In this document: in pieces, positions 8,930 through 17,748 of the stretch
Layout of the letters: each line of letters starts with the position of its first letter
Numbering within the stretch: position 1 is the stretch's first letter
Source: Salinadaptatus halalkaliphilus
GTDB taxonomy: Archaea > Halobacteriota > Halobacteria > Halobacteriales > Natrialbaceae
Assembly (NCBI RefSeq): GCF_006543045.1
Contig: NZ_RBZW01000012.1
Span: 153,417-217,416 of the forward strand
DNA: 64,000 nt
Direction: 5' to 3'
Notes under the pieces: generated by a model
What the model was told of the DNA's origin: nothing
Database searches by the model: none
The model's input: only the letters and a program-made list of their open reading frames with translations
Position numbers and translations under genes: made by a program

Positions 8930-10026
8930 TGACGTTCGATATCGCACAGTTCCACGCCGACGCCGTTTCGACGCCTTCCCACGAGGACGTGACCGAAATG
9001 CGCGAACTGCTGGTCGAAACGCTCGAGGACGCCGGCCTCGAGCCGGAGATCGACGATTTCGGAAACGTGCTGGCGGCCCGCGGCGGGAGCGGTGGGCGAG
9101 AGCCCGACGGCCCGCACATCGTCCTGAACACCCACATCGACACCGTCGCACCGCACGTCCCCTACGAGCGCGACGGCGACGCCGTTCGCGGGCGCGGTGC
9201 CTGCGACGCGAAAGGGCCACTCGCCGCGCTGCTCGCGGCGTTTCTGCGCGTCGAGCCGACCGAGGGAACGGTGACGCTCGCGATCACGCCCGACGAAGAG
9301 ACCCTGATGACCGGCGCGGCGGGACTGCAGGAAACGCTGGCGCCAGCAGCCGACGGCTTCATCGTCGGCGAACCGACCGATCGCGACGTCTGTATCGCCG
9401 CTCGCGGTCAGTGTGAAGGAACCATCACGATCACCGGCGAGAGCGGTCACGCCGCGAGCGTGCCAGCCGAGCGAAACGCCGTCTTCGGCCTCGAGTCCGT
9501 CCTCGAAGCGCTGGGAACGTACGACGGCGAGGCCGGGCCCGGCGTGGACTCCGTTCTGGGCGCACCGAAACTGACGCCGTCGATGCTCGAGGGCGGCGAG
9601 GCGCCGAATCGGGTTCCCGAGCAGTGTCGACTCACGTTCGACCGACGAAGCGTCCCGCCGGAGACGAGTGAGTCGTTCCGGGCCGATCTGCAGTCGTATC
9701 TCGAGACGCGACTCGACGACGACCTCGAGGTCGCAGTCGATCTTATTCGACCCGATACGCCGTTTCCGAAGCCGTTCGTCACCGACGAGAACGCCCAGCT
9801 CGTTCGGACGCTCGCGGCCGAGACGGCCGGCGAAGTCCGTCCGTTCGGCGCGGCGACCGAAGCCGGCTTTTTCGCGACGGATGTGCCGACTGTCGTCTTC
9901 GGACCGGGCGTCCTCGCCGACGACGAGGGCGCCGTCGCTCACGCCGAACGCGAGTACGTCCACCTGTCGGCGATCGAGACGGCCGCCGAGTCCGTAACCG
10001 CCACGCTCGAGAAACTCGTCGGATAA
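8929..10026 (+). CDS. dapE: M20 family metallopeptidase, probable succinyl-diaminopimelate desuccinylase
   Basis: A 365-residue M20 hydrolase that overlaps the lysA stop by one base. The metal and catalytic residues are in place: His69 and Asp71 in NTHIDTV, bridging Asp93 in GACDAKG, Glu123-Glu124 in PDEE, Glu148 in GEPTD and a late His in HAEREYVHL. A dimerisation domain starts near 165 (GESGHAASVPA). Coupling to lysA makes the DAP-pathway desuccinylase the best reading. Related M20 enzymes such as LysK or acetylornithine deacetylase look similar, so the substrate is inferred from context. Confidence 0.88.
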   Translation: MTFDIAQFHADAVSTPSHEDVTEMRELLVETLEDAGLEPEIDDFGNVLAARGGSGGREPDGPHIVLNTHIDTVAPHVPYERDGDAVRGRGACDAKGPLAALLAAFLRVEPTEGTVTLAITPDEETLMTGAAGLQETLAPAADGFIVGEPTDRDVCIAARGQCEGTITITGESGHAASVPAERNAVFGLESVLEALGTYDGEAGPGVDSVLGAPKLTPSMLEGGEAPNRVPEQCRLTFDRRSVPPETSESFRADLQSYLETRLDDDLEVAVDLIRPDTPFPKPFVTDENAQLVRTLAAETAGEVRPFGAATEAGFFATDVPTVVFGPGVLADDEGAVAHAEREYVHLSAIETAAESVTATLEKLVG

Positions 10027-10074
10027 GTCGATCGCTCGTCGTGTCTCGGCAGGTGCCTCGCCTCGAAACGACGA

Positions 10075-10203
10075 TCACTCCTCGAGCCGTTGTCCACACC
10101 GGGTACACTCGAACGTCTTCATGTCGCCGTGGACCTCGCGCCAGAGCAACTCGTAGTCGTGCGAACAGACGCGTTGACGGACGCGGGAAAGAGATTTCAT
10201 CAT
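10075..10203 (-). CDS. Very small zinc-finger protein, 42 aa
   Basis: A 42-residue frame with tandem ATG codons (MMKSLSRVRQ); the second could be the real start. Cys13-x-His15 and Cys33-x-x-Cys36 (FECTRCGQRL) form a possible single zinc site. Upstream of the start the DNA turns strongly AT-rich (10204-10300), as expected for a haloarchaeal promoter. It converges with dapE. Small proteins with this CxH...CxxC layout are common in haloarchaea and mostly uncharacterised. Confidence 0.7.
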   Translation of the reverse strand: MMKSLSRVRQRVCSHDYELLWREVHGDMKTFECTRCGQRLEE

Positions 10204-10354
10204 TGTGGATCTATATCCAGAATAGGCCCATATATTCCTTTCCTCGAAGTAAATTAGAACTCATTCGACCATATAATGAGTATAAATCGAAAATACAGGA
10301 CAATTTTCCATGACGGCGGTCGAAGCGCCGGAGGCAAACAGTGCTGACACCCCG
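10204..10354. promoter_or_regulatory. AT-rich promoter region of the 42-aa zinc protein
   Basis: About 150 bp between two leftward genes. 10204-10300 is far more AT-rich than its surroundings and contains several TATA-like stretches (ctatatcc, catatatt, catataatg). The gene at 10075-10203 probably uses one of them. I see no further gene here. Confidence 0.5.
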
Positions 10355-10999
10355 CTAGAACTGGACCCAATCCGTCTGGACGTCCTCGCCACGCAGCTCC
10401 CAGCGTTGCTCGTAGGTCTCGTCGCGAGTTCGTAGTTCGACGGTCGCATCGAACAGCGGCTCGAGCAACGCGACGGCATCGTGGTCGCGGCTGACGGGTA
10501 AGTGATAGTGGCCCATCCCATCGACGTGGTCGATCCGCGAGGTGAGGACGTGTACCAGTCGAAACACGGCTTCGGTGTCGTGGTCTTGCAACAGCGTCGC
10601 CAACGAACCAACACACAGCCGGAGCTGCGAGGGCTCGAGTCCGTCCGACGCGGTATCGAAGTCGTCGATCGCTTCGCTGATCTCGAGACCCAACGACTCG
10701 AGGGTCGACTGATCGTCGCGTTGAGTCGACGCAGTGTCGGCCGTCGCCGATCCCGGGTATTCGATCGTCCGCGTCGTCTCGAGGGAGCCGTGTCCGGCCG
10801 GAATCGCATCCGGATCGTCCGTAACAAAGAGGTGATATCGTGATCCGGACGACTGATCGCCACACAACCGATGACAGGCCATTGTATGGACATTCTGTGT
10901 CGGTGGTCCAACGAGAAGGATGTTGCTCCCCGTTCGTTTGAGCGTATCGAGCGTGTGAGCGACACGTTCTGCTCCCCCAGCCCCTAACTCGCGATCCAT
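10355..10999 (-). CDS. DUF7504-like RecA-fold protein with degenerate Walker A
   Basis: A 214-residue protein whose fold resembles the RecA-superfamily protein at 53017-53637. Both have an N-terminal N-(I/V)-L-(L/V)-(V/A)-GPP strand-loop. Both also have a helix LVHVLTSRIDHVDGMGHYHL matching FLHVFTGRIQSADALGLYVI there, and both end in a beta strand. Here the P-loop reads GPPTQNVHT, without the GK[ST] that binds ATP phosphate, so ATP hydrolysis is unlikely. Similar haloarchaeal proteins carry the label DUF7504. It may act as a signalling or structural partner; the role is unknown. Its upstream region is AT-rich (10984-11060). Confidence 0.65.
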   Translation of the reverse strand: MDRELGAGGAERVAHTLDTLKRTGSNILLVGPPTQNVHTMACHRLCGDQSSGSRYHLFVTDDPDAIPAGHGSLETTRTIEYPGSATADTASTQRDDQSTLESLGLEISEAIDDFDTASDGLEPSQLRLCVGSLATLLQDHDTEAVFRLVHVLTSRIDHVDGMGHYHLPVSRDHDAVALLEPLFDATVELRTRDETYEQRWELRGEDVQTDWVQF

Positions 11000-11166
11000 C
11001 TATCCCAAGAAACAAATTCGATTAGAATAAATATTGTGGCTTCAATATGGGGTAAAAACACCGTTGACAACTGCGTTTCGATACTGACCATGGAAAGCCG
11101 TATGAGGTCTTCCAGTGGCCGACCGTCAACCGCCCACCTTTTCGTTCCGGACCCCGTAGGACGCGT

Positions 11167-11904
11167 ATGGCCGACCACGACGACGACCTCGTCGAGGCCG
11201 TGCGAGAACTCACACGGACGATCGACGACCTCGGCGACCAACTCGAGCCACGCCAGCGACGGCCGCCGATTCGTCCCCCGACGCCCCGGGAGGTCCTCGG
11301 ATTCGCCGACGAGGTCGCGATCCCCGCGACGATCGCCGTCCTCAACTCGAGCGTGCGCGCTCTCGAGGCGTTTCAGCGCAGTCTCGAACTGATGCGGACC
11401 GAACGCGAGGTCAGAGAGCGGACAACCGACACCGTGGCGACGACGAGCGACCGGGCGAACGAACTGCGGCGAACGACGCTCTCACAGCTCGATACCGTAC
11501 TCGCCGAACTACAGCGCGCCGCCTCGGAGGGATCGTTACCGGCCGACGAACAGGCTCGCGATCTGTTGACCGACGCGCGTGAGCTTCGAGACGAAGTGGA
11601 CCAACGGCTCCGGTCCGGGACGGCTGACCCGGAAACCGACGAGCCACCAGCGGGAACGACGATCGATATCGACGACGGCACGCCGGACAGCGAGGCAGAC
11701 CCAGCGGATGACGACGACGAACCGAACTCGGCGGTCGACGTCGACGCCGAACTCGAGACGCTGAAAGATCGCTACGAAACTGGCGAAGACGAGGAGGACC
11801 CCTTCGAGGACGAGGGAACGAACGCTGACGATGGCGACACTGCTGAGAACGGCGACGGAACCGACGCCGACGATACGGGGCCGGACGACGATACGAACGA
11901 CTAG
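11167..11904 (+). CDS. Haloarchaeal coiled-coil protein with acidic tail
   Basis: A 245-residue protein. The first 150 residues are mostly helical, with long heptad-like stretches (VEAVRELTRTIDDLGDQL; QRSLELMRTEREVRERT; RANELRRTTLSQLDTVLAEL). The C-terminal third is low-complexity and extremely acidic (runs of Asp and Glu), typical of disordered haloarchaeal tails. It is conserved-looking but I know of no assigned function; a soluble, oligomeric coiled-coil protein is the likely form. It converges with the DUF35 gene. Confidence 0.75.
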   Translation: MADHDDDLVEAVRELTRTIDDLGDQLEPRQRRPPIRPPTPREVLGFADEVAIPATIAVLNSSVRALEAFQRSLELMRTEREVRERTTDTVATTSDRANELRRTTLSQLDTVLAELQRAASEGSLPADEQARDLLTDARELRDEVDQRLRSGTADPETDEPPAGTTIDIDDGTPDSEADPADDDDEPNSAVDVDAELETLKDRYETGEDEEDPFEDEGTNADDGDTAENGDGTDADDTGPDDDTND

Positions 11905-11935
11905 TGTTCTCGAGCGATTCGACGGCTGTGTCGCT

Positions 11936-12295
11936 TTAGATCGGTTCGAATCGGTAGCCGTCCCAGTCTTGACTGGCGGGCTCGCGGATACCGGCCCCGG
12001 GTTCGCGGAGTTCGTCGACGTGGACTGGTTCGATCTCGTCGCCCGTTTCGACATCGTCGGTCGTCATCTGACCGATCGCCCGCACCGACTCTCCGTCGAC
12101 GGTGAACTCGACGATCGCGAGCGTGTTGGGTTCGCGAACGCCGGGTGGTGTCGCCATCGACGTCGTCCAGGTGACGACCTCAGCGGTGTACTCGCTCAGG
12201 TCGATCGTCTCGACGGGCTCAGATCCACCCGGACCGCGGGGATGGCCGGGATAGCTGATCGATCCGTCCGCGTAGCGGGTCGCTTCCATGGTCAT
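11936..12295 (-). CDS. OB-fold (DUF35-type) thiolase partner protein
   Basis: A 119-residue protein whose start overlaps the thiolase stop by 4 bp (ATGA). The central part (about 35-100) has the OB pattern AEVVTWTTSMATPPGVREPNTLAIVEF and ends with a DGYRF(E)P motif common in DUF35 acyl-CoA-associated proteins. The usual N-terminal zinc ribbon with four Cys is absent. Such proteins form complexes with thiolase-fold enzymes in HMG-CoA or sterol-carrier-like pathways. The overlap with the thiolase gene supports a two-subunit enzyme. Confidence 0.82.
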   Translation of the reverse strand: MTMEATRYADGSISYPGHPRGPGGSEPVETIDLSEYTAEVVTWTTSMATPPGVREPNTLAIVEFTVDGESVRAIGQMTTDDVETGDEIEPVHVDELREPGAGIREPASQDWDGYRFEPI

Positions 12296-13449
12296 CGTGC
12301 AGCCTCCATAATCGTGGTAATGACGCAGTTGCCAAAGCCACCGACGTTACAGCACAGTCCCGTCTCGGCCTCGACCTGTCGCGGGCCGGCTTCGCCGACG
12401 AGTTGCTCGTAAATCTCGACGCCCTGGGCAACGCCACTCGCGCCGAGTGGATGCCCCTTCGATTTGAGTCCACCGGAGGTGTTGATCGGCAACTCGCCGT
12501 CCGTCTCGGTGTATCCCTCCGCGACCAGTTTCCAGGCCTCGCCCTGTTCGGCGAAGCCGAGTCCCTCCATCTGGAGAAACTCGAGGATCGTGAACATATC
12601 GTGGAGCTCAGCGACGTCGATATCGTCGGGCCCGAGGCCGCTCATCTCGTAAGCACCCTTACCGCTTTCGACGACACCGCCCATGACGGTCGGGTCCTCC
12701 CGCTCGTGGACGACGTGGGTATCGGTTGCCCCATCGATACCCGTGATGAGAGCGTAATCGTCGGTGTACTCCTGGGCGACGGACTCGGGACAGAGCATGA
12801 GCGCCGCAGAGCCGTCCGTGATCGGGCAGAAGTCGTACAGTCGCAGCGGATCGGCCACGATCGGCGACTCGAGGGCGGTCTCCTCGTCGATCTCTTTTCG
12901 AAACTGGGCGTGGGGGTTGTCGACGCCGTTTTCGTGGTTCTTGACCGCGACTTTCGCCAGACTCTCACGGGGCGCGTCGAATCGCTCGAGGTAGTGACGA
13001 GCGGTCAGCCCGGCGAAGGAAGGCAGCGTGACGCCGGTTTTGTACTCGACGGGGTGGGTTAGCGACGCGATGACGTCGGTCGATTCGCCGGTCGTCTTGT
13101 GAGTCATCTTCTCGCCGCCGACCAGCAGCGTCATTTCGCTCGCGCCGCTTGCGACCGACTGCCAGGCGGCGTAGATCCCCGCCCCGCCACTGGAACTCGT
13201 TTGATCGATTCGCTGCGTGTAGGCCGGCACCGCGTCGATGTCCTGGGCCAGCGCATTCATCACGCCGGTCTGTCCTTCGAACTCGCCACTGGCCATGTTC
13301 GAGACGTACAGGTGCTCGACATCTGTCGCGTCGACACCCGCGTCCTCGAGACACTCGAGTCCGGCTTCCGCGAGCAGATCGAGGATCCACTCGTCCTCGC
13401 GTTGCCCGAACTGGGTCATCGATGCGCCGATTACTGCGACACGTTCCAT
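12292..13449 (-). CDS. Thiolase-family acetyl-CoA C-acyltransferase (SCP-x type)
   Basis: A 385-residue thiolase-fold enzyme starting MERVAVIGAS; the frame extends upstream without support. The segment DQTSSSGGAGIYAAWQSV occupies the position of the nucleophilic loop, and serine replaces the usual Cys, as in many archaeal SCP-x-like thiolases. HDMFTILE, NTSGGLKSKGHPLGASG and CCNVGGFG match later catalytic blocks. Archaeal members with a DUF35 partner include the acetoacetyl-CoA thiolases linked to HMG-CoA synthase. The partner gene directly follows with a 4-bp overlap. The exact substrate is not shown by the sequence. Confidence 0.88.
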   Translation of the reverse strand: MERVAVIGASMTQFGQREDEWILDLLAEAGLECLEDAGVDATDVEHLYVSNMASGEFEGQTGVMNALAQDIDAVPAYTQRIDQTSSSGGAGIYAAWQSVASGASEMTLLVGGEKMTHKTTGESTDVIASLTHPVEYKTGVTLPSFAGLTARHYLERFDAPRESLAKVAVKNHENGVDNPHAQFRKEIDEETALESPIVADPLRLYDFCPITDGSAALMLCPESVAQEYTDDYALITGIDGATDTHVVHEREDPTVMGGVVESGKGAYEMSGLGPDDIDVAELHDMFTILEFLQMEGLGFAEQGEAWKLVAEGYTETDGELPINTSGGLKSKGHPLGASGVAQGVEIYEQLVGEAGPRQVEAETGLCCNVGGFGNCVITTIMEAAR

Positions 13450-13541
13450 AGCTAACCAAACTCGGCTAATCGGTTTATAACGTGGGGATCGAAGCGGCGA
13501 TTGCCACCCGTCGCGCCACCGGAACCCAGCTCCGACCGCGA

Positions 13542-14849
13542 TCAGTCCGACGGCGACTCGGCTGCCATCGTCGCCAACTCGCTGGCACGTGTGCGTGCCT
13601 GCGAGATGACCGCGGGGCGGGCCTCGAAGGAGACGAGTACGTCGTCGTCGCCGTAGGTGACGTCCTCGACGTCCGCGTTGTCGTGGATCCACGAGACCAG
13701 ACTCATCGTTTCGTCGGTCATCGGGAGCACGAGTCGCTCGTCTTCCCAGTCGGGGAGTTCGGCGTCGATACGCTCGAGCAAGGCGTCGACGTTCGTTCCC
13801 TGGCGCGCGCTGACGGTGACCGGATTCGGTGCGAGTGCCGACAGCGCCTCCTGTTTGTCGACGAGTTCGGCGTCGTCGACTTTGTCGACCTTGTTCAACA
13901 CCGTGACGATCGGCGCCTCGTTGCGCTCGTAGAGTGTGTCGTGACAGGTGACGAGCTTCTCGTGGATCTCGTCGATCTCCTCGCTGACGTCGACGACGAG
14001 CAAGACGAGGTCGGCTCGATAGACCGAATCGAGCGTCGACTTGAACGACTCGACCAGCCAGTGGGGCAGGTCGCTGATGAACCCGACGGTGTCGGTCACC
14101 AAGACATCGCGTGGCTCGATCGCGGCCCGACGGGTCGTCGTGCCAAGCGTGGTAAAGAGCTTGTCCTGGGATTCGGCCGTCGAATCGAGATCGGGGTGGA
14201 GATCCTCGTTCTCGTCGACATCGAGGTCGCTCGAGAGCCGCCGCAGCAGCGTCGACTTGCCGGCGTTCGTATAGCCCGCCAGCGCGACCAGATCGAACCC
14301 CGAGTCCCGCCGGCGCTCCCGACGGTGTTGTTCGGTCTGTTCGATCTGGTCGAGTTCGTCGTTGATCCGGCTGATCTGGTCTTTGATGTCCTGCTCGCGG
14401 CTCTCGTCGTACTCGCCGAGCCCCATGAACCCGGGATGCTCCTCGCGTTTCGCGAGGCTCGTCTTGGCCTCGGCGCGGGGCAGTTCGTAGCGCAGTTCCG
14501 CGAGTTCGACCTGGAGCTGTGCTTTCCGGGTCTGGGCGCGCTGGCCGAAGATCTCGAGGATCAGCGTAAATCGGTCGATCACCTCGACGCCTTCTGGGAG
14601 GAGCTGGCCGAGGTTGTACGTCTGGTATGGCCCGAGTCGGTTGTCGAAGATGACCGTCGTCGCCTCCGTCTGGACGGCTCGTTGGGCGAGTTGTTCGGCC
14701 TTCCCTTCGCCGAACTGCAGGGCCGGATCGGCGCGTCTAGACTGAGTGATCTCGCCGACGACGGTATACCCCGCTGCTTCGGCCAGCTCCGTGATCTCAG
14801 TCGTATCAGGCGTTCCCGAATCGACGCGTTTGGCGATGAGCGCGTTCAT
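13542..14849 (-). CDS. hflX: GTPase HflX
   Basis: A 435-residue GTPase. The N-terminal HflX domain (1-180) ends in a long coiled coil and includes the glycine-rich GFMGLGEYDES segment. The G domain has G1 GYTNAGKST (192-200), G3 DTVGF followed by ISDLPHWLVESFKSTL, and G4 NKVD. HflX binds the 50S subunit and helps split stalled ribosomes in bacteria; the archaeal enzyme is thought to act similarly. The gene stands alone on the minus strand, and the 195 bp upstream hold no recognisable gene. Confidence 0.93.
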   Translation of the reverse strand: MNALIAKRVDSGTPDTTEITELAEAAGYTVVGEITQSRRADPALQFGEGKAEQLAQRAVQTEATTVIFDNRLGPYQTYNLGQLLPEGVEVIDRFTLILEIFGQRAQTRKAQLQVELAELRYELPRAEAKTSLAKREEHPGFMGLGEYDESREQDIKDQISRINDELDQIEQTEQHRRERRRDSGFDLVALAGYTNAGKSTLLRRLSSDLDVDENEDLHPDLDSTAESQDKLFTTLGTTTRRAAIEPRDVLVTDTVGFISDLPHWLVESFKSTLDSVYRADLVLLVVDVSEEIDEIHEKLVTCHDTLYERNEAPIVTVLNKVDKVDDAELVDKQEALSALAPNPVTVSARQGTNVDALLERIDAELPDWEDERLVLPMTDETMSLVSWIHDNADVEDVTYGDDDVLVSFEARPAVISQARTRASELATMAAESPSD

Positions 14850-15045
14850 AGTGGTAACTGGGCGTGCAGCGTGGGTCGGTCGAACTCGCTCGAGCGCCGC
14901 GGTCGGGATAGCGAGGTTCGCGGGGCCCCCACTACACTAAGGATGCCGGTCGAACACCTCCGTTGGGCAGTCGACGGTCATGATCGGTCGTACGCGACCG
15001 ATCGTCTTGAATCCCGTGCTCGGATCGCTCGCGTCGGACCGTTGC

Positions 15046-16704
15046 TCACGCCGGTGTCGCCGCGAGTTCGTCCTCGAGGTCGGCGTCTTCGATCAGTTCG
15101 ACGAGTCGCTGTCCGTCGACCACCGTGGGATCGGACGGCAACGCCTCGACCGACTCGTCGATACGACCGGTCGTGATGACCAGAACCGTCTCGACCGTGG
15201 TGTCACACTCAATGCGGCCGCGTTCGGACGTGAGTTCGTCGGCCGTTACCGGCTCGTCAGACGGCCGATGGACCGTCCGAAGCAGCTCGTGTGTCCCATC
15301 CTCTCTGGTCGCGACGACGTCGATCCAGTCCTCGGCCGCCTCGGTTACGGTACACGCTCGTCCCCACTCCGACCGAAACGTCGCGACGAACTGTGCAAAC
15401 GCCGTCGCGTCCATCGCGGCGAGGCGTCGACCGATCGCGACGCGAGTCGAGGTGTGCCATCCCGAATCCCTGTCGACCGAGTCCCCCTCGGTTCGTTCGT
15501 CAGCGACGTGGCTCAATTCCATCGGCTCGAGGTCGTGTTCGCGTTCGATTCGGCGAATGCGATCCGCCATCGGGGGTTCGACAGCGAGTTTTCGGTTGGG
15601 GTCTTCCCGGGTCTGTTCCTGATCGACGACGGTGATCGTCTCCGCATACCGATCGTAGACGCGTCGGACGACGTCGGGGTCGACTACCGACGTCGCAGCG
15701 CGGTCGGCGGGATAGATCGTCCGTCTCACGAGCCGGTTTCCACCGAACATGCTAACGATCGATACACCCGCGAGGGCGACCCACGCGAGCGGGGTGTCGG
15801 GGTCGCCGTTCAGCGCCAGGACGGTGATCACCTGGGCGACGATAACGACCATCGTCACCAGACACGCACACCACGCGAGATAGACGAGCACGTACCGCTG
15901 GTAAAAGTACCGACGATTCTTTTCGGCTTCCGCGGCTATCACCGCAGCGAGCTCGTCATCGGTCGTGTCTGCAAGCAACGATGCCTGGACGTAGAGCGTC
16001 CGAACCGCGTTCGTGCCGACGAGCTTGGCGGCGAGGTCTTCCGCTTCGTCGTCGAAGACGATGATTCCCGGTAACTCCCGATCCAGTCGCTCGAAACAGC
16101 CCTCGAGGCGCGACCGCTCCGGCACCGTGGGATCTCGAGTCCGACAGGCTCCAGAGACCACTGGAAGGCGAAGGAGTAACCAGCAATAGACGATCGGCGT
16201 GATCACGACGAGATACCAGAATACCGCCAGTTGCGTCGTCAGCACCAGTATCAACGCCATCGACGCACCGATCGAGACGACCGCGACGGACACCCAGTAG
16301 CGTCTGCGGGAGTGGGCCGGCACCGTATGCCGGCGCTCCATGACGTCTCTGATCGTTGGCGCAATGGCTCGGTGGACAGCGAGGACGACCCCGAATACGA
16401 CCACACCGAATCCGAATCCAGTCCCGAGTACTGTCCCGAGTTGGAGCGGTTCGAACTCGAGTCCGGTGGCGGCCGAATCGAACGGTGCGAACATCGAATA
16501 CAGCGCGACGGTGAAATAGACGCCGATGCCAATCAGTGCGAGGCGCGAATACATCGTGAGACGCCCCATCCGCCGTCCCGTCCGGCCAGTCCGTCGTATA
16601 CCGGCGCCGACTAGCCGGGAAAGAACGTACAGTCCGACGAGCAACGCACAGACGAGTCCAATCCCCATCGCAGTTCCAGCGACTCCCATCGGAGTTTGAT
16701 TCAC
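15046..16704 (-). CDS. Membrane protein resembling an inactivated M48 peptidase, with a C-terminal Mrr-like domain
   Basis: A 552-residue protein with about six membrane helices (near 10-35, 52-72, 88-112, 138-180 as two, 270-300, 305-325). Between helices it has the layout of M48 (HtpX-like) proteases: VRTLYVQASLLADTTDDEL, then AVIAAEAEKNRRYF (254-267) where active enzymes have AHELAHVKNRD. The zinc His pair is replaced by Ala258 and Lys262; only Glu259 remains. The C-terminal 110 residues resemble the restriction-endonuclease-like domain found on some haloarchaeal M48 proteins (WIDVVATREDGTHELLRTV, VLVITTGR). It may be a pseudo-peptidase scaffold. Assignment is by pattern only. Confidence 0.6.
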   Translation of the reverse strand: MNQTPMGVAGTAMGIGLVCALLVGLYVLSRLVGAGIRRTGRTGRRMGRLTMYSRLALIGIGVYFTVALYSMFAPFDSAATGLEFEPLQLGTVLGTGFGFGVVVFGVVLAVHRAIAPTIRDVMERRHTVPAHSRRRYWVSVAVVSIGASMALILVLTTQLAVFWYLVVITPIVYCWLLLRLPVVSGACRTRDPTVPERSRLEGCFERLDRELPGIIVFDDEAEDLAAKLVGTNAVRTLYVQASLLADTTDDELAAVIAAEAEKNRRYFYQRYVLVYLAWCACLVTMVVIVAQVITVLALNGDPDTPLAWVALAGVSIVSMFGGNRLVRRTIYPADRAATSVVDPDVVRRVYDRYAETITVVDQEQTREDPNRKLAVEPPMADRIRRIEREHDLEPMELSHVADERTEGDSVDRDSGWHTSTRVAIGRRLAAMDATAFAQFVATFRSEWGRACTVTEAAEDWIDVVATREDGTHELLRTVHRPSDEPVTADELTSERGRIECDTTVETVLVITTGRIDESVEALPSDPTVVDGQRLVELIEDADLEDELAATPA

Positions 16705-16855
16705 GCCCTCCGATGAAAATTATTGCGAAACGTGACGATAGATCGACGTAGGGAAGTGCCGAAACGTACGCAACGCGAACGTGGGTGTCGATGTCACCGA
16801 CTGATCGCTGCGAGCGAGCGGCCACCGTGGTCGCACTCGAGTCGTGGGCCGATGA

Positions 16856-17581
16856 CTACCGCGTCTTCAGATCGTCCGTATCCTTGACGATCTCCGTCTC
16901 GGCGTTGCCGCTCGTGTGCTCGTTGACGGTATCGTAAAAGTCGTTTTGCATCCCCGCAGGGAACGTCAACACGCCGATCCAGGAGCCGTCGGGTTGCCAC
17001 TCCTCGCGCTCTAGGTCGCCGAAGGTTCGAATCTTCGCCTGCGCACTGCCGGCGTGTTCGGCCGGGATCTGGACCGCGACGGTCACCTCCTCGAACCGGA
17101 TCGGAATCACGGGCCGCAGATCGTCGAGTGCATCGTCGACCTGCTGTTCGACCGGTTCCATCGGATCGACGGTGAAGCCGGCCTCCTCGAGGGCGTTCTC
17201 GATGCGCTCGGGCGGATGGGGCGCGTTGTCCATCTGGGGATTGACCGCGTTGCGCGTGATCGTATCGATCAACTGCTTGCGCTTTTGTTCTTGCATCTCG
17301 CGGCGCTGATCGGCCGTGATCTGGATCTCCCCGTCTTTGATCACTTCGGGGATGATCTCGAGTGGCTCGGTGGTGTCGAAGACCGTCTCGAGGTCGTTTT
17401 CGGCGGGCCGGTCGCCGCGCGAGGCGTCCTCGAAGACGTCTTCGGCGGCGATGACATCCGCTAAGTCCCCCTCGAACTCGTCGCGTTTGATCTCGAGGGC
17501 CGCGTCCGGGTCGACGAGTACTTCGAACCGAGCGCCGTGTGACTCGAGTCGCGCCGTCACCGCCTCCTCAAGTGATATCAT
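16856..17581 (-). CDS. Ribosome maturation protein SBDS
   Basis: A 241-residue protein with the three SBDS domains. The N-terminal FYSH domain (1-90) has FEVLVDPDAALEIKR and LEIIPEVIKDGEIQIT. The helical middle (95-165) contains KRKQLIDTITRNAVNPQM and PHPPERIENALEEAG. The C-terminal ferredoxin-like domain (170-235) has VTVAVQIPAEHAGSAQAKIR. SBDS promotes release of the anti-association factor aIF6 from the large subunit. It lies downstream of psmA, an order conserved in archaea, so it is probably co-transcribed with it. Confidence 0.94.
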   Translation of the reverse strand: MISLEEAVTARLESHGARFEVLVDPDAALEIKRDEFEGDLADVIAAEDVFEDASRGDRPAENDLETVFDTTEPLEIIPEVIKDGEIQITADQRREMQEQKRKQLIDTITRNAVNPQMDNAPHPPERIENALEEAGFTVDPMEPVEQQVDDALDDLRPVIPIRFEEVTVAVQIPAEHAGSAQAKIRTFGDLEREEWQPDGSWIGVLTFPAGMQNDFYDTVNEHTSGNAETEIVKDTDDLKTR

Positions 17582-17748
17582 ACCGGGGAGTACCCGCGGC
17601 CACCTAAAAGAGCTTTTCCTGCCGGCGACCGGTCGTGGTCTACGACCGCTCTTGCCGGTTCGACGGGAGTGGCTTCACGAGTACAGATACCAAGCCGGGG
17701 GCTCTCGGACGGAAATCGGAAAAGTCGCCCGACAGCGACTCGGTTACG

